Position numbers and translations under genes: made by a program
The notes under the pieces: generated by a model
Database searches by the model: none
What the model saw: only the letters and a program-made list of their open reading frames with translations
Told to the model about the DNA's origin: nothing
Assembly: GCA_020849855.1 (NCBI GenBank)
Contig: JADZFO010000034.1
Location: forward strand, 1-64,000
Length of the DNA stretch: 64,000 bases
Source: a bacterium
GTDB taxonomy: Bacteria; 4484-113; JAFGCY01
Direction: 5' to 3'
Shown: positions 1 to 8,670 of the stretch, piece after piece
How the letters are laid out: each line of letters opens with the position of its first letter
Numbering within the stretch: the stretch's first letter is position 1

Positions 1-121
1 GATGTGAAGCCCTGAAGAGTTATTGTTCAAGATACAATTCCACTCGACCACACAGTGCTATCGGCCATCTGCCACCCACATCGCGCCTTCCGGCACTGAA
101 TAACCTGTTTGGCGGCCACAC

Positions 122-724
122 CTAGGCCGGCGCGAACTGCAGCAGGCAGCTTGTGGCATCGCTGTCCGCGGCGCGGCAGCGTGTCTCCCCCGCCTCCCAC
201 TGCGCCGGGCCGCAGAACTGGCCCAACTCCTTGAGAAAGCCGCTGTAGAAGCCGCAAAGCGGGTCATGGCTGGCAGCGCCGCGGGCAAAGACGCTGTCGC
301 GCAGCTCAATGAAGTGCAGGGGCCCGCGCTGGAGATGGTTGAAGCTGCTGCTGCCCAGGAAGGGCGGCAGGCTGCGGCGCAGGGTTTGTGTCAGGTCGAG
401 GCGGCCGATGCGGAAGCGGCCGCCAAGGCGCGCGTGCTCCGCCCACTGGGCAAAGGCATTGCGGCCGGCGAGAAAGACGATGTCGCTGTAGGCGGCCTGC
501 TGGCGCAGCTGGGCCAGCAACTCCGCGAGCTGGCCGGGTCCGAGGGCCTCCACTTCAGTGAAGAGGCCCAGTATGCGTTCAGCGTCCAGGTGCTGCTGCC
601 GGCAGATGTGGTCATAGAGCGCGGGCTCGTAGCGCCGGGTGGCCACCAGCAGGCTGTGCAGCAGGATGGGATGGAAGCGCTCCACCCCGCCCTCCAGGCC
701 CTGCCATGTCTTGTCAGCCGCCAC
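122..724 (-). CDS. Hypothetical protein, 200 aa, leaderless start
   Basis: I do not recognise this protein. It has no signal peptide or membrane segment and looks like a soluble, mostly helical cytoplasmic protein rich in Leu, Ala, Arg and Gln. The start is a GTG placed exactly 6 bases after a minus-strand TAACAT -10 box, the arrangement seen repeatedly in this window, which supports the gene and its start. It is divergent from the KdsD gene, and the two starts are only 59 bases apart. The C-terminal part (residues about 150-200) has several Cys but no clear metal-binding motif. Codon positions look normal for the genome (GC-rich third positions). Confidence 0.6.
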   Translation of the reverse strand: MAADKTWQGLEGGVERFHPILLHSLLVATRRYEPALYDHICRQQHLDAERILGLFTEVEALGPGQLAELLAQLRQQAAYSDIVFLAGRNAFAQWAEHARLGGRFRIGRLDLTQTLRRSLPPFLGSSSFNHLQRGPLHFIELRDSVFARGAASHDPLCGFYSGFLKELGQFCGPAQWEAGETRCRAADSDATSCLLQFAPA

Positions 725-730
725 AGCGCT

Positions 731-736
731 ATGTTA
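731..736 (-). promoter_or_regulatory. -10 box TAACAT for leaderless gene at 724
   Basis: TAACAT on the minus strand followed by 6 bases and the GTG start. No convincing -35 box is visible. Confidence 0.5.
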
Positions 737-771
737 CTGCGCGCAGCGCAGCCCGCGAGCCCATCCGCGCC

Positions 772-777
772 TATAAT
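772..777 (+). promoter_or_regulatory. -10 box TATAAT for leaderless kdsD
   Basis: Perfect TATAAT, 6 bases, then GTG at 784. A transcript starting here would begin at the start codon, so the longer in-frame ATG at 706 would not be transcribed from it. Confidence 0.6.
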
Positions 778-783
778 CCCGGC

Positions 784-1809
784 GTGGAATTGCCGGAACT
801 GGACTATCAGGCCCTTGGGCGCGCCGTGCTGGAGCATGAGGCCGCTGCGCTGCATGGCCTGGCGCAGAAGCTGGACGGCGCCTTCAGCCAGGCCTGCGCG
901 ATGCTGAAGGAATGCCGCGGGCGCGTAATCGTGAGCGGCATGGGCAAGAGCGGGCATGTGGGCCGCAAGATCGCGGCCAGCCTGAGCAGCATCGGCGTGG
1001 CCAGCCACTTCCTGCACCCCGGCGAGAGCGCGCATGGCGACCTGGGCGTGCTGCGGGACGAGGACGTGGTGCTGGCGCTGAGCGCATCGGGTGAGACCAG
1101 CGAGATACTGGACATCCTGCCGACGGCCAAGAGCCTGGGGGCGCGGCTGATCGGCGTGACCGCGCGGCCGGACAGCACCCTGGCGCGGATGGCCGACTGC
1201 GCGCTGCTTATCGGCGACTTCAGGGAGGCGGACCCTTATAACCTGGTGCCGACGACCTCCACCACCCTGATGCTGGCCCTGGGCGATGCGATGGTGGTGG
1301 CGCTGATGCAGGCCAAGGACGTGACACCGGAGCGTTTCGCGGTGCTGCACCCCAAGGGCATGCTGGGCAAGCGCCTGACCCTGCAGGTGGCGGACCTGCT
1401 GGCCGGCGACAGCACCAACCCGCGGGTGCCGGTGGACGCCCCTTTTGGCAGCGCCATTGAGGTGATAACCAGCTTTACCCTGGGCGGGACCTGCGTGGTG
1501 GACCCTGACGGCGGCCTGGCCGGCATCCTGACGGATGGCGATGTCCGGCGCATCCTGAACCGCTATGCCAGCGAGCAGTTGTCCCTGCAGGAGCTGCTGC
1601 ACAAGCCGGTCAGCGAGCTGATGACCGCCCAGCCCAAGCGCGTGGAAGGCAGCCGCCTGGCATATGAAGTGCTGGGCCTGATGGAAAACAACAAGCCCAG
1701 ACCAATTTTCGTGATGCCGGTGGTAGATGAAGCAGGCCGGCCGATCGGGCTGCTGCACCTGCACGCACTGGTGCAGGCGGGCTTTAAGCCCTCCCTGCAG
1801 GACGCCTGA
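784..1809 (+). CDS. kdsD: Arabinose-5-phosphate isomerase (KpsF/GutQ family)
   Basis: KdsD interconverts ribulose 5-phosphate and arabinose 5-phosphate, the first step toward Kdo for lipopolysaccharide. The 341-residue protein has the family layout: an N-terminal SIS sugar-isomerase domain with VSGMGKSGHVGRKIA, HPGESAHGDLG and SASGETSEI, a connecting NLVPTTSTT segment, then two CBS domains to the C-terminus (LTDGDVRR is typical of the first). The GTG start at 784 is chosen over the upstream ATG at 706 because it sits 6 bases after TATAAT and because the ATG extension overlaps the divergent gene and has no family counterpart. The thiD gene follows within about 35 bases. Its presence argues for a diderm with Kdo-containing LPS. 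Confidence 0.93.
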   Translation: MELPELDYQALGRAVLEHEAAALHGLAQKLDGAFSQACAMLKECRGRVIVSGMGKSGHVGRKIAASLSSIGVASHFLHPGESAHGDLGVLRDEDVVLALSASGETSEILDILPTAKSLGARLIGVTARPDSTLARMADCALLIGDFREADPYNLVPTTSTTLMLALGDAMVVALMQAKDVTPERFAVLHPKGMLGKRLTLQVADLLAGDSTNPRVPVDAPFGSAIEVITSFTLGGTCVVDPDGGLAGILTDGDVRRILNRYASEQLSLQELLHKPVSELMTAQPKRVEGSRLAYEVLGLMENNKPRPIFVMPVVDEAGRPIGLLHLHALVQAGFKPSLQDA

Positions 1810-1843
1810 GAGCCGGATAATGCAGATGGGAGCAACACAGGAC

Positions 1844-2683
1844 ATGCGGCAGGCGGTCGCGCTGAGCATCGCCGGGAGTGACAGCGGCGCGGGCGCGGGG
1901 ATTCAGGCCGACCTTAAGACCTTCAGCTCGCTGGGGGTCTATGGCTGCACTGTGCTGACCGTGGTGACCGCCCAGAGCACCAGTTCTGTGGACATGGTTG
2001 AGGCCCTGCCGGCGGCGCTGGTGCGCCAGCAGCTTGAGACAGTCTTCAGCGACTTCAGGGTCAGCGCGGCCAAGACGGGGGCCCTGGGCAGCCGGAAGCT
2101 GATTGAGACCGTGGCGGGCTTCCTCTCCGCCCTGCCCCAGCGCCCGGCCCTGGTGGTTGACCCGGTGATGATCTCGAAGCACGGCTTCAGGCTGATCGAC
2201 GAGGACGCGGTGGATGTCCTGAAGACACGGCTCTTCCCGCTGGCGACGGTGATCACCCCGAACCTGCATGAGGCAGCGGCGCTGACGGGCCGCGAATCCA
2301 TCGAGGGCCGCCAGCAGATGCAGGCCGCGGCGGAGGAGCTGCTGGGCCTGGGCTGCGGAGCGGTGCTGCTCAAAGGCGGGCACAGCAGCGCGGCGCCGGA
2401 TGACCTGCTGCTGCAGGCTCGCGGCGATGCCGGGCGGCATGGAGTGCTGTGGCTGAGCGGCGAACGCATCGACACTCAGCACACCCACGGCACCGGCTGC
2501 ACCTTCAGCGCGGCGCTCTGCGCCAGCCTGGCGCGGGGGGCCAGTCTGACAAGCGCGGCGCGCGAAGCCAAGCAGTTCATCAGCGGCGCGCTGCGCGGAC
2601 AGCAGCTCTTCGGGCGGGGGATAAACCCGGTTAACCACTTCTGGCGCCAGATGCCGCAGTTCGGCCGCCTGGGCGAAGACTAA
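1844..2683 (+). CDS. thiD: Hydroxymethylpyrimidine / phosphomethylpyrimidine kinase
   Basis: ThiD phosphorylates hydroxymethylpyrimidine (phosphate) in thiamine biosynthesis. The protein opens with the family hallmark ALSIAGSDSGAGAGIQADLK and continues with VDPVMISKHG, TPNLHEAAALTG, LLKGGH and the C-terminal DTQHTHGTGCTFSAAL, which carries the anion-hole GTGC and catalytic Asp region of ribokinase-like kinases. About 279 residues, normal length. ATG 1844 matches the usual N-terminus, and GGGAG lies 11 bases upstream; in-frame ATGs at 1820 and 1826 are alternatives. A GATAAT at 1816-1821 could start a short-leader transcript, otherwise it is cotranscribed with kdsD. Confidence 0.92.
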   Translation: MRQAVALSIAGSDSGAGAGIQADLKTFSSLGVYGCTVLTVVTAQSTSSVDMVEALPAALVRQQLETVFSDFRVSAAKTGALGSRKLIETVAGFLSALPQRPALVVDPVMISKHGFRLIDEDAVDVLKTRLFPLATVITPNLHEAAALTGRESIEGRQQMQAAAEELLGLGCGAVLLKGGHSSAAPDDLLLQARGDAGRHGVLWLSGERIDTQHTHGTGCTFSAALCASLARGASLTSAAREAKQFISGALRGQQLFGRGINPVNHFWRQMPQFGRLGED

Positions 2684-2706
2684 GCCCCGGCGCATACCCG
2701 ATAACG

Positions 2707-2712
2707 TATAAT
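2707..2712 (+). promoter_or_regulatory. -10 box TATAAT for leaderless pilD
   Basis: TATAAT then 6 bases then GTG at 2719. An ATG at 2713 directly abuts the box and would lie upstream of the expected transcript start. Confidence 0.55.
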
Positions 2713-2718
2713 ATGCCG

Positions 2719-3591
2719 GTGCAGCTACTCCCCGTGCACTATGCCCTGATCTTTGCCTTCGGGCTGGTCTTCGGCTCATTCTTCAACGTCTGCATCTACC
2801 GCTGGCCGCAGGAAGATCCCAAGGAACGCGAGTGGGTCAACACGCCGAGCCACTGCCCTAAATGCGGCGCGAAGATCCGCTGGTATGACAACATCCCGCT
2901 CTTCTCATGGCTGATCCTGCTGCGCGGCAAGTGCCGGGCCTGCAAGGCGCCGATCTCCTGGCGCTATCCCCTGGTGGAGCTGGGCAATGGCCTGCTGTGG
3001 CTGCTGACGGCCTGGCTGGTGGCGAACCATGGCTTCTCCGGGGTGCCGGAGTCGAAGACGAGCTGGTGGTACCTGGCCTTTGCGATCTACTTCGCCAGTG
3101 TCTACTTCCTGACCTTCATCATTGATGCCGAGACCCAGACCATCCCTGATGAGCTGCTCTGGGGCCATGGCGTGGGCTCGGTGCTGTTTCTGTGGCTGGC
3201 CCATGGAACGGACTTCTCCGGCGGCTGGCTGGCCAGCGCCCTGTGCGCACTTGGACTGGCAGGACTGTTTCTGCTGTTCTGGAAGTTCGGCGCCATGGGG
3301 GACGGGGATGTCTGGCTGGCCCTGGGCCTGGGCAGCCTCTTCGGCTGGCCGCTGACCATCAGCATGCTGGTGATCAGCTTCATGGTGGGCGGCATCCTGG
3401 GGATCTTCATCATCCTGGGCAAGATCATCCGCAAGAAGTACAAGTTTGGCGACCGCACCGAGATTGCCTACGGCCCATTTCTGGTGCTGGGCTCATACAT
3501 CACGATCTTCTTCGGCCATGACCTGATCAACTGGTACCTGAGCAGCTTCTTCCCATCTGCAGGCGGAGGCCTGAGCGGCACGGGGCTGTAG
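2719..3591 (+). CDS. pilD: Type IV prepilin leader peptidase / N-methyltransferase
   Basis: Inner-membrane aspartic protease (family A24) that cleaves and N-methylates type IV prepilins and type II secretion pseudopilins. Visible are the FGSFFNVCIYRWP N-terminal motif, the two CxxC zinc pairs (CPKC and CRAC) of the cytoplasmic methylase loop, the first catalytic Asp in FIIDAETQTIPDEL and the second in the GDGDVWLALGLG segment. About seven hydrophobic helices follow the loop. The 290-residue length is normal. Start taken as GTG 2719, leaderless. No pilin genes are in the window, so its substrates lie elsewhere. It converges with the response-regulator gene. Confidence 0.93.
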   Translation: MQLLPVHYALIFAFGLVFGSFFNVCIYRWPQEDPKEREWVNTPSHCPKCGAKIRWYDNIPLFSWLILLRGKCRACKAPISWRYPLVELGNGLLWLLTAWLVANHGFSGVPESKTSWWYLAFAIYFASVYFLTFIIDAETQTIPDELLWGHGVGSVLFLWLAHGTDFSGGWLASALCALGLAGLFLLFWKFGAMGDGDVWLALGLGSLFGWPLTISMLVISFMVGGILGIFIILGKIIRKKYKFGDRTEIAYGPFLVLGSYITIFFGHDLINWYLSSFFPSAGGGLSGTGL

Positions 3592-3624
3592 GCGGCAGAT
3601 TGCAGGAAATTCAGGCGGCCGGGC

Positions 3625-4881
3625 CTAGGGGCCGACGGTTACCTGCCGCGGCTGGGCCACCAGCTTCTGGCCGGTGGGCGGGCCGAAGCCGAGCACACAG
3701 ATGGTTACGTCATCACCGAACTGTGTCACCGTATTACCCGAGAAGCTTTCCGCCGAGCGCAGGATCGAGCCGGCCAGCTCACGCGGGCTGGAGCCGCGAA
3801 AGCCCTTGACCGCGTCAATCACGCCCTGGACATCGAACATCAGGTTGCTGGCGTTGCGGTTCTCGGTCAGGCCGTCGGTGTACATGACGATCATGTCGCC
3901 TTCGCCAGGGTTGAACTTGATCTCAGCATAGCGCTCTTCAGCAAAGAAGCCCAGGGGCGAGTTGTCGCTTTCCACCAGGCGGATCTTGGAGCCGGCGCGG
4001 TCGAGATAAAGCAGCGGCGTGTGACCGCCATTGACGATGGACAGCACGTTGGCCAGGGGTTCGTAGCGCAGGTATGAAGCCGTGAAGTAATAGCCGCGGG
4101 TCAGGGTGCGAACGGCCGCCGTATTGAGCTCGTTGACGAGGCCCTTGGCGTCGAGGTTGCGCTGGGTGATCTCGTGGAAGAGCACCTTAAGCTGGGCGGC
4201 GATCAGCGCGGAGGCTGTGCCATGGCCCGAGACATCCGCGATGATCATGTGCAGCTCACCGCGGTCGTCCACCAGGTAGTCGATGAAGTCCGAGCCCAGC
4301 TTGTCGGTTGAGTTGTGCTCGAAGTAGATATCGATGTTGCCGATGTGGCTGGATGCCGGCGGCAGCAGGGCCCGCTGGACGGCCCGCGCGACGCGCAGAT
4401 CGCCCTCCAGGCGGCTGAGATGGCCCTCGAGCGCGCTGTTCTTGGCCGCGAGGGTATCGTTCATGGAGGCGACCTCACGGCGCAGGTGCACAAGCTGGAG
4501 CTGCATGTTGACCCGGGCAGTCAGTTCGCCACGGTCGATGGGCTTGGGCATGTAGTCGTTGGCGCCCAGCTTGAAGAACTCCACGCGGTCCTTGTACTCC
4601 GTCATGGACGAGATCACAATAACCGGGATGTCGCGGGTCGAGGGGTTGTTGCGGATCGTTTTGACCACCTCGACGCCGTTGAGGACAGGCATGATGATGT
4701 CGCAGAGTACGAGGTCGATATTGCCGCTGGCCAGTGCCGCCAGGGCATCGCGGCCGTTGCGGGCGACCACCACCTCGTAGCCACAGCTTTCCAGACAGTC
4801 CTTGCTCATCATGATGTAGGCCGGCTCGTCATCGACGAGCAGGACCCTTGGACGAGCAGTTGTGGCTGCCGAAAGCGACAT
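3625..4881 (-). CDS. Response regulator with SpoIIE/PP2C-type phosphatase output
   Basis: Two-component output protein of RsbU/HsbR type, 418 residues. Residues about 10-125 form a receiver domain with VLLVDDEP, the phospho-acceptor Asp in VLCDIIMP and the Lys in MPKPID. A coiled linker follows (LRREVASMNDTLAAKNSAL). The C-terminal PP2C-like Ser/Thr phosphatase domain shows DFIDY, MIIADVSGHG, YTDGLTENRN and FGDDVTICVLGF, with metal-binding acidic residues present. Such proteins usually dephosphorylate anti-sigma-factor antagonists. Start ATG 4881 follows a minus-strand TAACAT at 4890-4895 with an 8-base gap; an open frame runs further upstream to 5055 but is out of character for the family. 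No partner kinase or STAS protein is adjacent. Confidence 0.9.
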   Translation of the reverse strand: MSLSAATTARPRVLLVDDEPAYIMMSKDCLESCGYEVVVARNGRDALAALASGNIDLVLCDIIMPVLNGVEVVKTIRNNPSTRDIPVIVISSMTEYKDRVEFFKLGANDYMPKPIDRGELTARVNMQLQLVHLRREVASMNDTLAAKNSALEGHLSRLEGDLRVARAVQRALLPPASSHIGNIDIYFEHNSTDKLGSDFIDYLVDDRGELHMIIADVSGHGTASALIAAQLKVLFHEITQRNLDAKGLVNELNTAAVRTLTRGYYFTASYLRYEPLANVLSIVNGGHTPLLYLDRAGSKIRLVESDNSPLGFFAEERYAEIKFNPGEGDMIVMYTDGLTENRNASNLMFDVQGVIDAVKGFRGSSPRELAGSILRSAESFSGNTVTQFGDDVTICVLGFGPPTGQKLVAQPRQVTVGP

Positions 4882-4984
4882 AGCCAGTGATGTTAACACA
4901 GACAGTTGGGACTGGCATGTTAAAAAACGGCTATACACATAAGCAGTCCTTGATGTGGGAGGCGGAGCGGCAGCAGCTTGTGGT

Positions 4985-7333
4985 CTAGCTTTCGACGGCC
5001 CGCACAAAGAAGACGCTGAAGACGGCCTCGCGCAGCATGGCCCCGGACTCATCACTCCAGCTCAGGACCAGGTTGACCGGCTCGCCGGAGCAGAGCGCGG
5101 AGGCCAGCAGGTCCCAGGCTTGGGCTTCAAAGGCGCCCTCGCGGGGCGAAAAGTCCAGCTCCAGATCCGTGCGGCCCGCATGCTTGCGCGCGGCGACGCG
5201 GATGCTGAAGCGGGAAGTGTTGGCAGCCAGCAGCGGGTTCTCGGAGTCCAGCTGTACCCGCGGCCAGTCCAGAGCATCCACGGGCAGGGATGTCGCCAGG
5301 GGCAGGACGAAGCCGGCGTCGGAGAGCACGAGCTGCTCCTCCAGCAGGTAGATCTCGCCTTCAGCGCTGGCGGCAGATGGATCAGGCTGCGGATCTGTTA
5401 TGGAAGACCCCGCGCCCTCAGGCTCTACCTGCGGGTCTTCTTCAGGCTCGTCCTGCGGCTCGTCCTGGGGTTCGTCCGCGGGCTGCTCATCTGGCTCGGC
5501 GGGCGGCAGGCCGGTGGCCACCTCAACAGCGCCGGCGCCTGAGCTGTCGGGGATAAAGACAGCGTCCGGCTGGATTTCCTGCGCGCTTCCTGCAGTGCCA
5601 GCAGCAGGCTCAACCGGCTCGTCTGCTACAGCCGGCTCAGGCTCAGGCTCGGGCTCGGGTTCAGGCTCAGAACCGGCGGCCGGGTCATCCACATTGTCAT
5701 CTGCTGCAGGGCTGTCGTCAGGAATAGTCCTTTCAGGCTCCTGGCCACTGTTGTGGCTGGGCCGGAAGCCGGCGGGGTTGTCACCTGCGCCGCTGGCCGG
5801 TCCAGGTATGACGCCAGAGCTCGGCGCGTCATCGGCTGCGATGCTCGGATCAGGCTCCGGATCCGGCTCAGGTTGAAGCTGCGGTCCCGGCTCCGGCTCG
5901 CCCTCGAGCTGGATCTCGATGGACTGGTTGTGCGCGGCGTAGATTCCCAGCGGATCAACGATGCGCAGGCGCGCGACGTCGGCCGCCTGCCATTCACGCT
6001 GCGGCAGCTCAAAGACGGCCACCAGGTTGCCGTCGCGGGTGCCCTGCATTACCGGCGTCTCGCTCCAGCCCTGCCCTTCCAGGCTGAGCAGAAGGCGGTC
6101 GAGGACGTAGGACTCGAGGGTATCGAGGTTGAAGGTGAAGCGCGTGCTTTCGCCGGGGCGGATGAAGGCCGGCTCGACTTCCATCAGCGGCAGGGACAGC
6201 GCCGTGTCGTGGCCGGAGGCGGGGGATGTATAGCTGTTGTCTTCCTCAGGCGCGACCAGCACCGGCGGGTCAAGGGGGCTCAGGTCCTGTGGAATCTCAG
6301 TGCTGCCGCCGCTTTCAGGCGCGAAGTCAGCGCCAGCTTCCTCCTCCGGCAGATCTGTCCCCGGCGGAAGCAGGGTGACCTCCCCGCTGTAGAGCGGTGC
6401 CCCGTCCAGCTGCAGCTGCAGGGTGTATTGCCCCTCGGGCGCCGGGCTGCAGTGCATGCTCAGGGCCGCTTCGTCCAGCAGCTCCAGGCTGGCGTTGTAG
6501 CTCTGGGCCTTGACCTTCCTGGAGGGCGGAACGGATACCAGCTTTGCGCTGAGGCGCGGCAGCAGCGAGCGGCTGAAACCTGTGCCGACCAGCTTGAAGC
6601 TGAGGTTGTCCGGGCCGGCGGGCAGGCGGCTTGGGCTGTGGCCGTAGACCTCCGGCCGCGCCCCGGGGAGTTCGATTGACAGGAAATAGATAGGCTTCTC
6701 GTCAAGCAGGACCCGGCCGTCAAGCTTGCCGCCCGGCAGGGTGCCGGTGACGGCGAGCGAGACCGCAGTGGGGCTGGCGTAGGCAAAGCTGCTTTCCAGG
6801 CCTTCAACAGCCTGGCCACCTTGGGTCCAGAGGATTGACAGGTGCTCCACCGCGTCGCGGCTGACCATCTCGCCGCTGAGGACCAGGGCGAAGGCGCTGC
6901 CGGCCTGGGCGATGACCTTGGGGTCGTAGTCCCGGAAGACCGGTGTGACAAGGTCGCTTAGCACGGTGAAGAGCGCATCAGCGCTGGCTTCCTCGCCGAG
7001 CTGGTTGTAGACGATGATGTTGTACTTGCCGGGCGGTGCCAGCGGTGGGACCTTGATCTGGAGCATGATCTCGCTCTCGCTGGCGGAGAGCAGGGAGAGC
7101 ACGGCGATCTGCTGCGGGAAGAACTCCACAACCACCGAGCCGCTGGGCAGGTCCTGGCCCTTGATGGTCAGCAGGACCGTATCGCCCTGGTTTACCGAGC
7201 CGGGATCGACGGAGCTGATGCTGCCTTTGGCCAGGCTGATGAATGGCAGGGCCAGGGCCAGCAGCAGGGGGATAAGGCCGCGGCAAAGAGCCAAAGCAAT
7301 AGCTTGCCTGCCAGGCTGCTGCGGCATGAACAT
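4985..7333 (-). CDS. Large exported protein with IPT-like N-terminus and Glu-Pro-rich linker
   Basis: Not assigned to a family. The 782-residue protein starts with a signal peptide (LIPLLLALALPFISLAKG). Next comes an Ig-like segment, ISSVDPGSVNQGDTVLLTI with a KYNIIVYN strand, typical of IPT/TIG folds. Two more beta-rich regions follow, then about 180 residues of low-complexity Glu-Pro-Asp-Ala sequence (runs of EPEPEP) and a final folded beta domain of about 130 residues. It starts 6 bases after the upstream LptA-like gene stop, so it is the last gene of a three-gene minus-strand operon. The proline-rich linker suggests a periplasm-spanning or surface protein; function unknown. Confidence 0.75.
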   Translation of the reverse strand: MFMPQQPGRQAIALALCRGLIPLLLALALPFISLAKGSISSVDPGSVNQGDTVLLTIKGQDLPSGSVVVEFFPQQIAVLSLLSASESEIMLQIKVPPLAPPGKYNIIVYNQLGEEASADALFTVLSDLVTPVFRDYDPKVIAQAGSAFALVLSGEMVSRDAVEHLSILWTQGGQAVEGLESSFAYASPTAVSLAVTGTLPGGKLDGRVLLDEKPIYFLSIELPGARPEVYGHSPSRLPAGPDNLSFKLVGTGFSRSLLPRLSAKLVSVPPSRKVKAQSYNASLELLDEAALSMHCSPAPEGQYTLQLQLDGAPLYSGEVTLLPPGTDLPEEEAGADFAPESGGSTEIPQDLSPLDPPVLVAPEEDNSYTSPASGHDTALSLPLMEVEPAFIRPGESTRFTFNLDTLESYVLDRLLLSLEGQGWSETPVMQGTRDGNLVAVFELPQREWQAADVARLRIVDPLGIYAAHNQSIEIQLEGEPEPGPQLQPEPDPEPDPSIAADDAPSSGVIPGPASGAGDNPAGFRPSHNSGQEPERTIPDDSPAADDNVDDPAAGSEPEPEPEPEPEPAVADEPVEPAAGTAGSAQEIQPDAVFIPDSSGAGAVEVATGLPPAEPDEQPADEPQDEPQDEPEEDPQVEPEGAGSSITDPQPDPSAASAEGEIYLLEEQLVLSDAGFVLPLATSLPVDALDWPRVQLDSENPLLAANTSRFSIRVAARKHAGRTDLELDFSPREGAFEAQAWDLLASALCSGEPVNLVLSWSDESGAMLREAVFSVFFVRAVES

Positions 7334-7339
7334 GCGCGT

Positions 7340-8665
7340 CTAGTCTCCGGAGTCCAGGAGGAGCCCCGAATCGCCAAGCTCAGCGATGTTGAAGCTGAGG
7401 TCCAGGCCGTCCGGGAAGTCCACACTATAGGACTCTCCCCTGCTGGTGACGTTCAGCGACTCGGCGGCGATGGCGCCTTCGGGGGTAGAGATGCTGGCTG
7501 TGCCGGAGAGGCTGAGGCTGTAGCCCTGCTCCGGCAGACTGAGCAGGCTGATCTCGCCGGCGCGCAGCACGAGCTGGCGCGTGGGGCCCTGGCGCAGGAC
7601 GGCCAGGACCGGGCTGCCAGAGAGCACGCTTGGCTCCGGGCTGTCGTCTGCGCCGCTGAGGGCGGAGAGGTTGAGCCGGGCCTCATCGGCGCTGAGCGAC
7701 ATGGCCTCAGCGCGCAGCAGGGGCTGGCTGATTCTCAGGTTGCTGAGGCCTTCAGCCTCTGAGATCTGTGCCGAGAGCCCGCTGCCCGAGACCAGCATGG
7801 GAAAGAACTCCACACTTTCAAAATCGCCGAATGAGGGAGGGCCCGCAGCGCCGGCCTTGACCCATGGCGGAGGCCCGGAAGGGCTGCCCGCGCCGGGCGC
7901 GCCCGTCGGCGCTGCTGCAGGGCCGGCCTTAACCCAGGGCGGCGGTCCACCACCGGGGTCTGAAGCGCCTGAGGTGGCAGGCAGTGAGCTGGCGTCCCTG
8001 GAGCTGACCAGCAGGTCAAAGGCCCCGGCAGTACTGACAGTGCCGGCGGCGCCATCAAGGCTGAGCGCCTCGGTGATCAGAGTGTTGTGGAACTTATCGC
8101 TGGCCCGCACGCCGCCCAGCAGCCTGAGCCCCACTTTACTGAGCCCGATCTGCTGCTCCTGGCGCGCCAGGTTGGGGGGGAAGCTGATCTCAGCGCGTCC
8201 GGCCTGGAAGTAGAGGCCGCGCTCGGCATACACGCCGCTGAAAGTGCCTGGGATCTCCCCGCGACCGGCGCGGCCGTCCAGGCTGAGACTGGCGCAGCTT
8301 AAGGCATAGCCAGGCATACGGAAGAGCACGCCGCCGCTGAGCGAGACAGCCTCGGTGGCCTGGTCATAACGCAGCTGCCCGGCGCGCAGGTAATAGCCCA
8401 TGTACCAGCCCTCGACGCCCAGCGGGAAGAAGACCACAACATGGCCCTCGGGCGAAATCTCAAAGCGCGAGTATTCCGCCGGGCGCAGGACCAGGAAGCG
8501 GCCGTACTCACGGTTGCTCTGCTGTGGCTGCGGCTCAGGATCCGGCAGGAAGCCGGGGTGCGGCAACTGGGCCAGGGCGTGAGATGGGCAGAGCAGCAGC
8601 AGCGCGCAGAGCAGCAGCCACACGGTGGCGGCGCTATTCAGACGGCTGAGGGATGTGCTGTGCAT
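7340..8665 (-). CDS. Exported LptA/OstA-like protein
   Basis: A 441-residue exported protein with signal peptide (LLCALLLLCPSHALA). The segment LRYDQATEAVSLSGGVLF, repeated in style as AESLNVTSRGESYSV, resembles the short beta-strand repeats of the OstA/LptA jellyroll that carry lipopolysaccharide across the periplasm. Between the two beta regions lies a Pro-Gly-Ala linker with a duplicated GPPPWVKAG motif. Cotranscribed with the NYN gene upstream (5-base gap) and the Glu-Pro-rich gene downstream. The LPS-transport reading is an inference from pattern only; a generic beta-solenoid cell-envelope protein is the alternative. Confidence 0.6.
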   Translation of the reverse strand: MHSTSLSRLNSAATVWLLLCALLLLCPSHALAQLPHPGFLPDPEPQPQQSNREYGRFLVLRPAEYSRFEISPEGHVVVFFPLGVEGWYMGYYLRAGQLRYDQATEAVSLSGGVLFRMPGYALSCASLSLDGRAGRGEIPGTFSGVYAERGLYFQAGRAEISFPPNLARQEQQIGLSKVGLRLLGGVRASDKFHNTLITEALSLDGAAGTVSTAGAFDLLVSSRDASSLPATSGASDPGGGPPPWVKAGPAAAPTGAPGAGSPSGPPPWVKAGAAGPPSFGDFESVEFFPMLVSGSGLSAQISEAEGLSNLRISQPLLRAEAMSLSADEARLNLSALSGADDSPEPSVLSGSPVLAVLRQGPTRQLVLRAGEISLLSLPEQGYSLSLSGTASISTPEGAIAAESLNVTSRGESYSVDFPDGLDLSFNIAELGDSGLLLDSGD

Positions 8666-8670
8666 ACTGG

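Noticed and set aside
1-121. Possible gene at the left edge
   Set aside because: A TACAAT at 33-38 is followed 6 bases later by CGA, not a start codon, and the local frames have no recognisable protein.
706-783. Longer start for KdsD at ATG 706
   Set aside because: It overlaps the divergent gene, adds a tail without family similarity, and lies upstream of the TATAAT box that fits GTG 784.
391-1869. Long 492-codon minus-strand frame over kdsD
   Set aside because: Gln/His-rich antisense shadow of the KdsD gene, a common artefact in GC-rich DNA.
4882-5055. N-terminal extension of the response regulator
   Set aside because: Receiver domains start near the VLLVDDE strand; ATG 4881 fits and has an upstream -10-like box.
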